From assembly GCA_947626525.1 (NCBI GenBank), contig CANQSM010000005.1, forward strand, positions 1 through 64,000: a DNA stretch of 64,000 nt, written 5' to 3'. Source of the stretch: an uncultured Phocaeicola sp. (lineage in GTDB: Bacteria > Bacteroidota > Bacteroidia > Bacteroidales > Bacteroidaceae). Below, one piece after another: positions 25,362 through 35,034 of this stretch; positions within the stretch are counted from its first letter, which is position 1; each line of letters begins with the position of its first letter. The notes under the pieces are model-generated. The model saw only the letters and a program-made list of their open reading frames with translations. It had not been told where the DNA came from and searched no databases. Position numbers and translations under genes: made by a program.

Positions 25362-26315
25362 ATGAAAGTCATAGATTTAATTAAAGATACAAAAAAGACA
25401 GCTTTCTCATTTGAAATCCTTCCACCTCTGAAAGGCACAGGAATCGAAAAGCTGTACCAGACCATCGACGTGCTGCAAGAGTTCGACCCTAAATACATCA
25501 ATATCACGACCCATCGCAGTGAATATGTATACAAAGATTTAGGGAACGGACTGTTCCAGCGTAACAAATTGCGACGCAGGCCGGGAACCGTGGCTGTGGC
25601 GGCCGCCATCCAAAACAAATACAATATCACCGTTGTCCCTCATATCCTGTGCAGCGGATTTACCCGGGAAGAAACCGAATACGTTTTGCTCGATCTGCAG
25701 TTCTTGGGTATTACAGACTTACTGATTCTGCGTGGTGATAAAGCCAGACATGAGTCCGTCTTCACTCCCGAGGGAGACGGTTACGCACATGCCATCGAAT
25801 TGCAACAGCAAATCAATGACTTCAACAAGGGATTGTTTGTCGACGGTTCTCCCATTAAAGCAACAGGGACGCCATTTTCTTATGGAGTAGCGTGTTATCC
25901 GGAAAAACATGAGGAGGCTCCCAATCCGGATTCGGACATGTATTGGCTGAAAAAGAAAATGGAGATGGGAGCCGAATATGCGGTCACCCAACTCTTCTAC
26001 GATAACCGCAAATATTTCGATTTTGTGGAACGGGCCCGTCGACAAGGCATCACCATCCCTATCATTCCGGGCATAAAACCGTTTGCCAAGTTGTCCCAGC
26101 TGTCCATGATTCCCAAGACGTTTAAAGTCGATTTGCCTGAACCTCTGGTATCTGAGGCGGCACGTTGCAAGACCGACGCCGAAGCAGCAGGACTGGGAAT
26201 AGAATGGTGTGTCAACCAATGTAAAGAGCTCATTGCACACGGTGTACCAAGCATCCACTTCTATACTGTTTCCGCCGTAAACAGCATCCGGGAAGTGGCC
26301 AAACAAATTTATTAG
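25362..26315 (+). CDS. metF: methylenetetrahydrofolate reductase
   Basis: 317 residues from ATG 25362 (MKVIDLIKDTKKTAFSFEIL). The open frame runs 46 codons further upstream, but that part crosses the promoter and reads as untypical sequence. SFEILPP with the catalytic glutamate, NITTHRS, VPHILCSGF, LILRGDKAR and AVTQLFYDN are MetF hallmarks of the FAD TIM barrel. It reduces methylene-THF to methyl-THF for methionine synthesis. Followed 11 bp later by the delta-prime-like gene. Its nearness to metY suggests a methionine-related cluster. Confidence 0.93.
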   Translation: MKVIDLIKDTKKTAFSFEILPPLKGTGIEKLYQTIDVLQEFDPKYINITTHRSEYVYKDLGNGLFQRNKLRRRPGTVAVAAAIQNKYNITVVPHILCSGFTREETEYVLLDLQFLGITDLLILRGDKARHESVFTPEGDGYAHAIELQQQINDFNKGLFVDGSPIKATGTPFSYGVACYPEKHEEAPNPDSDMYWLKKKMEMGAEYAVTQLFYDNRKYFDFVERARRQGITIPIIPGIKPFAKLSQLSMIPKTFKVDLPEPLVSEAARCKTDAEAAGLGIEWCVNQCKELIAHGVPSIHFYTVSAVNSIREVAKQIY

Positions 26316-26326
26316 TCAGAAAATAT

Positions 26327-27445
26327 ATGTTTTTTAAAGACATCATAGGGCAAGAAGAAGCCAAAAAAAGATTTATCCTGGAAGTAAAAGAAGGACGTGT
26401 ACCGCATGCCCAATTACTTTGTGGGCCGGAAGGAACAGGAAAATTACCTTTGGCCATTGCTTATGCCCGCTATCTTTGCTGTATGAACCGTGGAGAAGAA
26501 GATGCATGCGGGACATGCCCTTCATGCATAAAATTCAATAAGCTGGCTCATCCAGACCTGCATTTTGTCTTTCCGGTCATAAAAAAGAAAAGCGACGCGA
26601 TAAGTGACGACTATATCAAAGAGTGGCGTAACCTCCTGCTGACAACTCCTTACTTCAATCTGAATCACTGGCTGGCCGAAATGGGCGCCGAAAACCAACA
26701 AGCCATGATCTACGAAAAAGAAAGCTCGGAGATATTGAGGAAACTGACTCTGAAATCGAGTGAAGGCGGATATAAAATCATGATTATATGGTTACCGGAG
26801 AAGATGAATATCACATGTGCCAACAAACTGTTGAAGCTACTTGAAGAACCTCCCAGCCAAACGGTTTTATTATTGGTTTCGGAAACTCCTGACATGATTC
26901 TGCCTACCATATCAAGCCGTGCGCAACGTTTCAACATCCACAAAATAGAAGAATCAAAGATTATCCATGCGCTGAAAAACAAATTCGGTCTGCAACCGGA
27001 AGACGCCGCAAGCATTGCCCATCTTTCCGGAGGAAACTACGTAAAAGCATTGGAAACAATTCATTTGAGCCAGGATCATAAGCTGTTCTTCGAATTGTTT
27101 GTCAGCCTGATGCGCCTCTCCTATCAGGTAAAAATCAAAGAGATGAAAGAGTGGAGCGAACAGGTGGCGGGAATGGGACGGGAAAGACAGAAGAATTTCC
27201 TGGAATACTGCCAGCGTATGATCCGAGAGAATTTTATATATAATTTCCACCAATGCGAATTAACGTATATGAACCAGGAAGAAACGAACTTCTCCAGCCG
27301 TTTCTCCCCATTCGTCAATGAACGCAATGCCATAGGAATTATGAATGAATTAAACGAAGCACAACAACATATAGAGCAGAACGTGAATCCCAAAATGGTA
27401 TTCTTCGATTTCTCGCTGAAAATAATTGTATTGCTTAAAAAATAA
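26327..27445 (+). CDS. holB: DNA polymerase III delta-prime-like clamp-loader subunit
   Basis: 372 residues of the AAA+ clamp-loader family. HAQLLCGPEGTGKLPLAIAYA holds Walker A, and the zinc-binding module (C-x-CGTCPSC, residues near 45-65) follows. INCTCANKLLKLLEEPP-type segment (ITCANKLLKLLEEPPSQTVLLL) and TISSRAQRFN are the delta-prime motifs after Walker B. It probably helps load the sliding clamp at the replication fork. Delta prime is usually inactive as an ATPase, yet Walker A looks intact here, so a tau/gamma-like activity cannot be excluded. It is 11 bp from both neighbours, in the run metF-holB-ricT-gldH. Confidence 0.88.
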   Translation: MFFKDIIGQEEAKKRFILEVKEGRVPHAQLLCGPEGTGKLPLAIAYARYLCCMNRGEEDACGTCPSCIKFNKLAHPDLHFVFPVIKKKSDAISDDYIKEWRNLLLTTPYFNLNHWLAEMGAENQQAMIYEKESSEILRKLTLKSSEGGYKIMIIWLPEKMNITCANKLLKLLEEPPSQTVLLLVSETPDMILPTISSRAQRFNIHKIEESKIIHALKNKFGLQPEDAASIAHLSGGNYVKALETIHLSQDHKLFFELFVSLMRLSYQVKIKEMKEWSEQVAGMGRERQKNFLEYCQRMIRENFIYNFHQCELTYMNQEETNFSSRFSPFVNERNAIGIMNELNEAQQHIEQNVNPKMVFFDFSLKIIVLLKK

Positions 27446-27456
27446 ATATAAAGGCC

Positions 27457-28824
27457 ATGACAGATTTCATACAAAAATGCGGAGGCGACGGTTTATGCGC
27501 CAAAGGCTGCGGACGACAAGATAATAAGCTGAATACTTACGACTGGCTGGCAGACATACCAGAAAACAGCGAACTCTACGATATGGTAGAGGTACAGTTC
27601 AAGAATACCCGCAAGGGATATTACAAGAACAGCAATAACCTGAAACTGGAAAAAGGGGATATCGTAGCGGTGGAAGCCAGCCCCGGACACGATATCGGCA
27701 CCGTCACGCTAACCGGAAAATTGGTTTCACTTCAGATGAAAAAGGCCAATCTGAAACCGGATGCGGAAATCAGACGCATTTATCGCAAAGCAAAGCCCGT
27801 CGATATGGAAAAATATCAGGAAGCCAAAGCTAAAGAACACCCAACAATGATTCGTTCCAGACAGATTGCCGCCAGTCTGAATCTGAACATGAAGATCGGC
27901 GATGTGGAATATCAGGGCGACGGCAACAAAGCCATATTCTACTACATAGCCGATGAACGGGTAGATTTCCGGCAACTTATCAAAGTTCTGGCAGAAACCT
28001 TTCACGTGCGGATAGAGATGAAACAAATCGGTGCCCGCCAGGAAGCAGGACGTATTGGAGGTATCGGGCCATGCGGAAGAGAACTCTGTTGCGCCACATG
28101 GATGACTAACTTTGTTTCCGTCTCAACCAATGCCGCACGCATTCAGGACATTTCTCTCAATCCACAGAAACTGGCAGGACAATGTGCCAAACTGAAATGC
28201 TGCCTTAATTATGAAGTGGACGCTTATGTGGAATGCCAAAGACGTCTGCCTTCCAAAGAAATTACCTTAGAAACCAAAGAGGGAACATTTTATTATTTTA
28301 AATCGGATATCCTGAAAGGGGTCATTACTTATTCTTCCGACAAGAACTTCGCAGACAACATCGTTACCATAACCGGAAAAAGAGCCTTTGAAATCATCAA
28401 CATGAACCGGAAAGGCCTCAAGCCTGACAGTCTGACAGAAGAAGAGAAGAAAACCGATTCCAAACGTCCTACGGACTTGCTGGAGCAGGAAAGTGTCACG
28501 CGCTTTGACCGCAGTAAAAATGGAGGCAAGAAAAAGAAGAAAAAAGGAGAAGGAAAAACATCGCCTTCCCAACAGGAAACCAATGCAAACAACGGGAACG
28601 GAGAGAAACGACGCAATGAGGAACGCAACGGAAAGAATCGCCATAACGGTGGAGGAGGCATACAGCTACGTCCACAACGCCAGTCTCAAACGCAATCCAC
28701 TTCACCGGTTCCCGAGAAACGTGCCCAGGGAGAAAAACAATCCCAAACCCAGTCATCCTCTTCTGCCCAACGTCCGAAATCTATCAAACGTGAGAATGGC
28801 AACAAAGAAACGGATAAGGCATAG
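27457..28824 (+). CDS. ricT: PSP1 domain protein, RicT/YaaT-like regulatory iron-sulfur protein
   Basis: 455 residues. The PSP1 domain follows an N-terminal cysteine cluster (CGGDGLCAKGCGRQ, residues 8-21). The family core is clear: GPCGRELCCATWM and AKLKCCLNYE. The C-terminal 110 residues are Lys/Asn/Gln-rich and of low complexity (KKKKKKGEGKT), an extension typical of Bacteroidetes members. In Bacillus the RicA-RicF-RicT complex carries iron-sulfur clusters and influences RNA processing. RicA and RicF are not seen here. It lies between holB and gldH; the gldH start is inside its 3' end. Confidence 0.88.
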   Translation: MTDFIQKCGGDGLCAKGCGRQDNKLNTYDWLADIPENSELYDMVEVQFKNTRKGYYKNSNNLKLEKGDIVAVEASPGHDIGTVTLTGKLVSLQMKKANLKPDAEIRRIYRKAKPVDMEKYQEAKAKEHPTMIRSRQIAASLNLNMKIGDVEYQGDGNKAIFYYIADERVDFRQLIKVLAETFHVRIEMKQIGARQEAGRIGGIGPCGRELCCATWMTNFVSVSTNAARIQDISLNPQKLAGQCAKLKCCLNYEVDAYVECQRRLPSKEITLETKEGTFYYFKSDILKGVITYSSDKNFADNIVTITGKRAFEIINMNRKGLKPDSLTEEEKKTDSKRPTDLLEQESVTRFDRSKNGGKKKKKKGEGKTSPSQQETNANNGNGEKRRNEERNGKNRHNGGGGIQLRPQRQSQTQSTSPVPEKRAQGEKQSQTQSSSSAQRPKSIKRENGNKETDKA

Positions 28825-29281
28825 TTTTCTAGCAGGCTTGTTGACAAGCCTGCTGGCTTCGTGCCAGCCTCATACCATATATCACTCTTTCCGCACTCTG
28901 TCCAAGGACGGATGGAACAAGAGTGATACACTTGTATACCCTATTCCCATTAAAGATATCGAGGCGGAACATTATGAGCTCCAAATCGAAATACGCCATA
29001 CACAAGACTTGGCCTACCGCTCGTTATGGATAGTAGTCTACCAAAACTCACAGGATTCCGCCCGTTTTACCGCAGATACGCTACAATGCGTTCTGACTGA
29101 TGAAAAAGGCCGATTTATAGGGAACGGACTGAACAATTATTATCAGACCTGTTTTCCTCTGAAAACAGTGACCTTGAACAAAGCATATACCCCCATCTTC
29201 AAGTTGGCTCATTATATGCAGAAAGGCCGTATAGAAGGGATTCATGACGTGGGAATCAGACTCTCTTCCTCTCGGCACTGA
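28796..29281 (+). CDS. gldH: gliding motility lipoprotein GldH
   Basis: 161 residues from ATG 28796 (MATKKRIRHSFLAGLLTSL), with lipobox LLASC near residues 18-22. This is a type II signal peptide, so the protein is a lipoprotein. YHSFRTLSKDGWNKSDTLVY and the beta-rich body with YQTCFPLKTV fit the GldH family. The longer open frame begins at 28493 inside ricT, but its extra 101 residues are basic out-of-frame translation. The start overlaps ricT by 29 bp and the end overlaps rodA on the other strand by 26 bp. GldH is needed for gliding in Flavobacterium; in non-gliding Bacteroidales its role is unclear. Confidence 0.88.
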   Translation: MATKKRIRHSFLAGLLTSLLASCQPHTIYHSFRTLSKDGWNKSDTLVYPIPIKDIEAEHYELQIEIRHTQDLAYRSLWIVVYQNSQDSARFTADTLQCVLTDEKGRFIGNGLNNYYQTCFPLKTVTLNKAYTPIFKLAHYMQKGRIEGIHDVGIRLSSSRH

Positions 29282-30713
29282 TGCGAAGAAAGATAAACAG
29301 CAAAAGAGTAAATCCCCATAAAGAAGACCCCCCATAACTAAAAAAAGGCAAAGGAATGCCAATGACAGGAGTCAGTCCCAATACCATCCCGATATTAATA
29401 AAGAGATGGAAAAAGAAAATACTGACCACCGAATAGCCATACACACGTCCGAACACGGTCGTCTGTCTCTCTGAAAGCACAATCAACCGCAATATAAGCA
29501 GCATAAAAAGAACAAGCACTGCCGCTGCTCCCAGAAAACCTTCCTCCTCACCTACCGTACAGAAGATAAAGTCGGTATCCTGCTCGGGCACATATTTCAA
29601 TTTAGTCTGCGTACCATTTAAAAAACCTTTTCCCGTCAATCCGCCCGATCCAATAGCAATCTTCGACTGATTGACATTATATCCGGCTCCTGACAAATCT
29701 TCCTCCATGCCCAAAACCACTTTAATCCGGACCTGCTGGTGTGGTTGAAGCACCTTGTTAAAGACCAAATCACCGGAATAGAAAAAAACAGCAGAACCCA
29801 ATGTAAACACTGCAATCAAAGCATAATTCTTACTCCGCTCGCTTAATGAAAGATACAGCAAATAGCCCACCAGTCCGATACACAGTCCTATCTGAACCCA
29901 TACCAAATCAAAAGGAATCACAAACTCCGCAAACAAACAAGCTGATACCGTCGCTCCCAATCCTACGGTCAGCACATTCCAGACCGGCTTTTTTCTTTCG
30001 CAATAAGTCCACATCATACCTGCCGTAAAAAGCAGAATCATCAACAAAACTGAAAAGGTTCCGACCGAAGTGGGAATGGTTTCCGACATCCGTACTTCTG
30101 AAAAACGGATGCCCACCACAAAATAGGTGACGGCACAGACACCGGAAAACAGGAAGGCACCGGACATTCCTTCCCTATAGAGCATTAAAAAGAAAGCCAA
30201 ATAAACCAACGCCGACCCGGTCTCTTTCTGTAGGACAATCAACAGCATAGGTAAAAGAATCATCCCCACGACCGTCATAAAATGACGGCTCTTCTCCATC
30301 GAAAAAGAATAGGCACTCATATACTTGGCTACCGCCAACGCCGTAGCGAACTTAGCAAATTCCGCCGGTTGGAGACTGACTGGACCAAATTTAATCCATG
30401 AATAGGATCCTTTCGTGTCTTCAGCTAAAAACGGTGTTATCAACAAAAGGAAAAGCACCGCCCCATATAAAATATAAGCAAACATTTCATATAACTTTTC
30501 CTCCAGCATCAACAAAACGAACCCTAAACCGAAAGAACAGAAAATCCAAACCATCTGTTTCCCGGCACGAGTGTCAAAATCAAAAAAGTCAGTCTCACCA
30601 TAAGTATAGCTGGCGCCACACACACTGAACCAACCGTATATCACCAACAACAAGTAAATGAAGATGGTTATCCAGTCAACTGACTTGAACAGACTACCGT
30701 TCCGCATTGCCAT
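29256..30713 (-). CDS. rodA: rod shape-determining SEDS glycosyltransferase RodA
   Basis: 485 residues from MAMRNGSLFKSVDW; an AGGAGG lies 8-10 bp before this ATG, an unusual Shine-Dalgarno for this phylum. About ten transmembrane segments. Family signs are YSWIKFGPVSLQPAEFAKFA, GLTGKGFLNGTQTKLKYVPEQDTDFIF with the essential acidic residues, and the tail IGIPLPFFSYGGSSLW. RodA polymerises lipid II glycan strands for cell elongation with PBP2. Its start lies inside the end of mrdA (20-bp overlap). A large extracytoplasmic/hydrophobic insertion near the middle is typical of Bacteroidetes RodA. Confidence 0.94.
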   Translation of the reverse strand: MAMRNGSLFKSVDWITIFIYLLLVIYGWFSVCGASYTYGETDFFDFDTRAGKQMVWIFCSFGLGFVLLMLEEKLYEMFAYILYGAVLFLLLITPFLAEDTKGSYSWIKFGPVSLQPAEFAKFATALAVAKYMSAYSFSMEKSRHFMTVVGMILLPMLLIVLQKETGSALVYLAFFLMLYREGMSGAFLFSGVCAVTYFVVGIRFSEVRMSETIPTSVGTFSVLLMILLFTAGMMWTYCERKKPVWNVLTVGLGATVSACLFAEFVIPFDLVWVQIGLCIGLVGYLLYLSLSERSKNYALIAVFTLGSAVFFYSGDLVFNKVLQPHQQVRIKVVLGMEEDLSGAGYNVNQSKIAIGSGGLTGKGFLNGTQTKLKYVPEQDTDFIFCTVGEEEGFLGAAAVLVLFMLLILRLIVLSERQTTVFGRVYGYSVVSIFFFHLFINIGMVLGLTPVIGIPLPFFSYGGSSLWGFTLLLFIFLRISAERKRV

Positions 30714-32541
30714 ACATAATCCTCCTTGCCTGAAATTCGGCGGCACGCACCTCACTCTCAGGAGATAATTTACCATTCAGATACTGCTCTATCATCAACG
30801 CACCAATCGGCACACCATATACCGCCCCGAACCCACCGTTCTCCACATAAACGGCTATGGCTATCTTAGGCTGTTCCATCGGGGCGAATCCCATAAAAAC
30901 AGAATGATCATGCCCCCGATTCTCCGCTGTCCCGGTCTTTCCACAGACTTCAATCCCCGGTATATCTGCTCCACGGCAAGTTCCTCCCAGAACAGCCTGG
31001 CGCATTCCCTTCACCACCACCTCATAATATTTCTTGTCGACATCCGTATTACGAGGAAAGCGATACAAACTGTCCAGCTCCTCCCCTTCCACTTCCTTGA
31101 CCACATGCGGAGTGATGAAATGCCCCCGATTGGCTATGGTCGCTCCCAAATTGGCAATCTGCAAAGGAGTCAGCGTCACTTCCCCCTGCCCGATGGCAAT
31201 ACTAATCACGGTCAATCCGTTCCACGATCCCTTGTATCTTTTGTCATAATAGACGGCATTGGGAATCATTCCCCGCTTCTCACCCGGAATGTCAACTCCC
31301 AACCGATAACCGAACCCCATCGAGACCATGTGGTCTTTCCACACGGTCATAGCATTCTGTACGGATCCGTATTTTTTCCTCGCCCCTAACATGTGATACA
31401 GTCCCCAACAAAAATAACCATTGCAGGAAGTAGCGATGGCCGGTACCAGAGGCAAGGGAGAACCGTGCGCATGACAGCCTACCCGCAATCCCCTGAAGAC
31501 AAATCCGTGATGACACGGATAGGAAGTTTCCGGTGTGATGATTCCTTCTTGCAGAAACGTAAGAGCCTGGGAGGTCTTGAAAGTCGACCCCGGCGGATAG
31601 GTTCCGGAAACGGCCCTGTTCAACAACGGCTTCCACGAATCATTCGAAAGTTCCAAATGATTCTTTCCGCGCTGACGCCCAATCATCAAATGAGGGTCAT
31701 AAGCCGGAGAAGAAACCATACAGAGGATTTCCCCGGTAGCAGGCTCTATAGCCACAATACTACCGATTTTTCCCTCAAGCAACCGTTCTCCCAATTGCTG
31801 CAACTGCACATCGATGCCCAATGTCAGATTTTTACCGGGAATCGGAGTCTTGTCATATGCTCCATTCATATAACGTCCCTGTATACGACCATGCGCATCA
31901 CGCAACAGAACCTCTACTCCTTTCTCACCCCGTAATTGCTTTTCGTATGAGCGTTCCACCCCCTGTATACCTATGTAATCGCCCATACGGTAGTAATCAT
32001 CTTTCTCGATATCTCTTTTGGATACTTCCGCAACATCTCCAAGCACATGAGCGCCCACGCTATAGGTATATTGCCGAATGGTACGGCGTTGTATATAAAA
32101 TCCCTTAAACTTGAAAAGCTTCTCCCGAAAGACAGCGAACTCTTCTGCCGAAAGCTGGCTTACGAACATCTGTTCCGTATAACGGGAATACCCCGGATTC
32201 AAATTCCGGTTCTTGATATCTGCCATACGTTTCAAGAAATAGTCTCTGGATATGTTTAAAGTCCGGCAAAAATCCAAAGTATCCAAGTCTTCCACCTCCT
32301 TCATAATTACCATGACATCATAAGCAGGCTGGTTATAGACCAACAGTTCCCCGTTCCGATCATAGATGGTCCCTCGCGCCGGAAATAAGACCTTATTCAA
32401 AAAAGCATTGCTGTCAGCATTCTTCTTGTAATCGTCACTCATAATCTGAAGCGTAAACAGACGTATCAGATAAACCAAGACTACAGAGACAACCACTCCG
32501 CCGATTACGAGCTTCCGTTTTTCGAGGTTATAATCACTCAT
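30694..32541 (-). CDS. mrdA: penicillin-binding protein 2
   Basis: About 615 residues. An N-terminal transmembrane helix (LVIGGVVVSVVLVYLIRLF) anchors the periplasmic protein. The PBP dimerisation domain follows. The transpeptidase motifs are SGTYPPGSTFKT (SxxK), SCNGYF (SxN) and CGKTGTAENRG (KTG). PBP2 cross-links peptidoglycan with RodA during elongation. The open frame can begin at GTG 32550, but ATG 32541 three codons later is preferred. The gap to mreD is short and the stop overlaps rodA. Confidence 0.94.
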   Translation of the reverse strand: MSDYNLEKRKLVIGGVVVSVVLVYLIRLFTLQIMSDDYKKNADSNAFLNKVLFPARGTIYDRNGELLVYNQPAYDVMVIMKEVEDLDTLDFCRTLNISRDYFLKRMADIKNRNLNPGYSRYTEQMFVSQLSAEEFAVFREKLFKFKGFYIQRRTIRQYTYSVGAHVLGDVAEVSKRDIEKDDYYRMGDYIGIQGVERSYEKQLRGEKGVEVLLRDAHGRIQGRYMNGAYDKTPIPGKNLTLGIDVQLQQLGERLLEGKIGSIVAIEPATGEILCMVSSPAYDPHLMIGRQRGKNHLELSNDSWKPLLNRAVSGTYPPGSTFKTSQALTFLQEGIITPETSYPCHHGFVFRGLRVGCHAHGSPLPLVPAIATSCNGYFCWGLYHMLGARKKYGSVQNAMTVWKDHMVSMGFGYRLGVDIPGEKRGMIPNAVYYDKRYKGSWNGLTVISIAIGQGEVTLTPLQIANLGATIANRGHFITPHVVKEVEGEELDSLYRFPRNTDVDKKYYEVVVKGMRQAVLGGTCRGADIPGIEVCGKTGTAENRGHDHSVFMGFAPMEQPKIAIAVYVENGGFGAVYGVPIGALMIEQYLNGKLSPESEVRAAEFQARRIMYGNAER

Positions 32542-32553
32542 ACCACCCACCGA

Positions 32554-33054
32554 TTACTTTTTACATATCCCTTCTACGGCCATTACACAGAATACGGTCA
32601 ACAACGAGCTTGATAAAATTTCAAGCAACAAGAAACCAAAATCAAAAAACGAAAAAGCTTCCATTGCCAGCAAAACCGTATGATGCAAAACGACTCCCGC
32701 CAAAATATAACGGAAGAACAACCATTCCCCCATGCTCCCGATGCCAGGCTCCATATCATCCGAGCAATCACGCGGGGCAAACAAGGTCAACAAGGAAGGA
32801 CGCATAAACGCCAAAAATGTAGTCGCAGCGGCATTCATTCCAGGAGTATCAGAAAAAATATCCACTGTCAGCCCAAGAAAGAAACCCCACAATAACAACG
32901 CCTTCCGGGATGTATTGACATTCAGCGTCAAAATCAGATAAACATACAGAAACGGCATGGCACACCCCAACAGGTGCACATGGTTCAAGACCAGTGCCTG
33001 CAGAAGAACCAGCAACCAAAACCATCCCAAACGCTTAAAGAAAATTACTGCCAT
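32554..33054 (-). CDS. mreD: rod shape-determining protein MreD
   Basis: 166 residues, almost entirely hydrophobic with five or six predicted transmembrane segments (WFWLLVLLQALVLNHVHLLG, LLLWGFFLGLTVDIFSDTPG). PFLYVYLILTLN and GLTVDIFSDTPGMNAAATTFLAF fit MreD. Its position between mreC and mrdA supports the call. It is an inner-membrane part of the elongasome linking MreC to PBP2/RodA. The ATG is 2 bp after the mreC stop. Sequence conservation in this family is low, so context carries weight. Confidence 0.9.
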   Translation of the reverse strand: MAVIFFKRLGWFWLLVLLQALVLNHVHLLGCAMPFLYVYLILTLNVNTSRKALLLWGFFLGLTVDIFSDTPGMNAAATTFLAFMRPSLLTLFAPRDCSDDMEPGIGSMGEWLFFRYILAGVVLHHTVLLAMEAFSFFDFGFLLLEILSSSLLTVFCVMAVEGICKK

Positions 33055-33056
33055 GC

Positions 33057-33899
33057 TTACTTCCCTATTTTCTGTTCCAATCCTCTTTGTTCCATCGCAT
33101 CATTGCGGGATATCACCCACACATCATTCAATTTTCCAAAATCCGTAGAAAGTTTTACCTTTACCAAATATGACAAACCATCATGCGAATCCGTAATCTC
33201 TTCTGCTGTTCCAACCATCATCCCCGCAGGAAAGATAGAAGTAAAACCACTGGTAACAATCGTATCTCCCTTTTCACATACCGAATGACGGGGTAAATCC
33301 ATTAAATAAGTATAACGGCTGTCCTCCCCATCCCATTTCAAATAACCAAAATAATCACTGTTCTTTACTTTGCAACTTATATTGGATTTACTGTTCAAAA
33401 CAGGAATTACAATAGAAAAGCGGGAGGATGTCAAATACACGATTCCCACCACACCGTTACCGTCAATTACTCCCATTTCGGGATAAATCCCATCCGTCTC
33501 CCCTTTGTTCAGCGTGACATAATTATCCGTCCGATTGATACTGTTATGAATCACATCAGCCTTTAATATCGTAAAATCCTTTAGAACCGAATGTCGAATT
33601 TCTTCCACCCTGCTCGTATCGCAGGTAGCTTCCATGTATGCCTCACGCAAAGCCAAAATCTGTTGTTCCAGATAAATATTACGCTCCATCAGTTCCTCAT
33701 TCACACTTTTCAGATGAAAATAGGAAGTCACTCCGGCCGATATTTCATATATCGTTCCAGATAACCAATTGGCCGAAGTAAAACAGACACTCCCCTGATA
33801 GTTGTTAAAACGAAACAACAATCCGAAACTGATGACTTCCAATAATATGAAAAGAAACCAGTGATGATACTTCAGAAAGAAATCAAGCAGATTACGCAC
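33057..33899 (-). CDS. mreC: rod shape-determining protein MreC
   Basis: 280 residues. One N-terminal membrane helix (WFLFILLEVISFGLLF) is followed by a coiled coil (ELMERNIYLEQQILAL) and the two beta-barrel domains: NYVTLNKGETDGIYPEMGV, GVVGIVYLTSSRFS, and GDTIVTSGFTSIFPAGMMVG. MreC is the periplasmic scaffold that activates PBP2. It is preceded by a 94-bp gap containing a perfect hairpin between mreB and mreC. Length is normal. Confidence 0.93.
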   Translation of the reverse strand: MRNLLDFFLKYHHWFLFILLEVISFGLLFRFNNYQGSVCFTSANWLSGTIYEISAGVTSYFHLKSVNEELMERNIYLEQQILALREAYMEATCDTSRVEEIRHSVLKDFTILKADVIHNSINRTDNYVTLNKGETDGIYPEMGVIDGNGVVGIVYLTSSRFSIVIPVLNSKSNISCKVKNSDYFGYLKWDGEDSRYTYLMDLPRHSVCEKGDTIVTSGFTSIFPAGMMVGTAEEITDSHDGLSYLVKVKLSTDFGKLNDVWVISRNDAMEQRGLEQKIGK

Positions 33900-33923
33900 A
33901 TTCCCACTTTTTGTGATGTCAAC

Positions 33924-33956
33924 AAAGCGGAACTAAGGAAGCCCTAATTCCGCTTT
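33924..33956. promoter_or_regulatory. intercistronic hairpin between mreB and mreC
   Basis: AAAGCGGAA (33924-33932) and TTCCGCTTT (33948-33956) form a perfect 9-bp stem with a 15-nt loop. It lies inside the operon just after mreB. With no T-run it is more likely an RNA-processing or stabilising element, or a partial terminator that lowers mreC-rodA relative to mreB, which is needed in far greater amount. Confidence 0.45.
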
Positions 33957-33993
33957 CATAAACCAGACATCGTTAAATTACCGTATTTTACCG

Positions 33994-35016
33994 TTATCGC
34001 ATCAGGAATGAAAAACGATTGACATTTTTCAAAGCGATACCTGTACCTCTCGCTACACTGTGCAAGGGGTCTTCCGCAATATGAAACGGAATATTGATTT
34101 TGTCGGTCAAACGCTTGTCCAAGCCACGCAACAACGCACCTCCACCCGCAAGATAAATGCCGTTGTTCACGATATCCGCATACAACTCAGGAGGCGTATT
34201 TTCCAGTGCATTCAATATGGCAGTCTCTATTTTCGCGATAGACTTTTCCAGACAATGGGCAATCTCCTGATAACATACGGGTACCTCCGTCGGAAGCGCC
34301 GTGACGCGGTTAGGCCCATGCACTATATAATCCTCAGGAGCCTCGTCACCCAAATCCGTCAAAGCGGATCCTACTGAAATCTTAATACGCTCAGCCATGC
34401 GTTCACTCACTTTCACATTATGCTGGCGGCTCATGTATTCCTGAATATCAGCTGTCAAATCGTCCCCCGCTATACGGATAGAGCTATTTGTCACAATGCC
34501 TCCCAATGAAATAACCGCAATTTCGGTAGACCCGCCGCCTATGTCTACAATCATATTTCCTTCCGGAGCCTCTACATCCAATCCGACCCCCACGGCAGCA
34601 GCCATCGGCTCAAATATCAAATAAACGTCACGCCCTCCTGCATGTTCGGCAGAATCACGCACAGCCCGAAGCTCTACCTCCGTACTGCCCGAAGGCACGC
34701 CTATAACCATACGCAAAGAAGGTGAGAACAGACGATTGCCCATATTGACTTTCTTAATCAGTCCACGCATCATCTGCTCACAGGCATTAAAGTCCGCGAT
34801 AACTCCATCTTTCAATGGACGCACTGTACGGATATACGGATTTTCCTTCTCGTACATCAGTTTGGCCCGTTCCCCCACAGCTATCATCTTTTCCGTGCGA
34901 CGGTCCAAGGCCACGACTGACGGCTCGTCCACTACAATTTTACCGTTAGAGGTAATAATCGTATTGGCCGTACCGAGATCTATGGCTATTTCTTGTGTAA
35001 ATGAAAACAATCTCAT
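33994..35016 (-). CDS. mreB: rod shape-determining actin homologue MreB
   Basis: 340 residues, full length. FTQEIAIDLGTANTIIT is the phosphate-1 loop; GNMIVDIGGGSTEIAVISLGGIV is phosphate 2; GIYLAGGGALLRGLDKRL is the adenosine motif. The start MRLFSF(T) carries the membrane-binding amphipathic end. It forms filaments under the inner membrane that direct elongation-phase wall growth. It is the first mre gene, 18 bp after purH on the same strand, so purH and mre genes are probably one transcription unit from the promoter before purH. Confidence 0.96.
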   Translation of the reverse strand: MRLFSFTQEIAIDLGTANTIITSNGKIVVDEPSVVALDRRTEKMIAVGERAKLMYEKENPYIRTVRPLKDGVIADFNACEQMMRGLIKKVNMGNRLFSPSLRMVIGVPSGSTEVELRAVRDSAEHAGGRDVYLIFEPMAAAVGVGLDVEAPEGNMIVDIGGGSTEIAVISLGGIVTNSSIRIAGDDLTADIQEYMSRQHNVKVSERMAERIKISVGSALTDLGDEAPEDYIVHGPNRVTALPTEVPVCYQEIAHCLEKSIAKIETAILNALENTPPELYADIVNNGIYLAGGGALLRGLDKRLTDKINIPFHIAEDPLHSVARGTGIALKNVNRFSFLMR

Positions 35017-35034
35017 TTAAAATTCCTTATTTTA

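Noticed and set aside
28493-28795. N-terminal extension of GldH
   Set aside because: The 101 extra residues are out-of-frame translation of the lysine-rich end of ricT; the lipoprotein signal at 28796 marks the true start.
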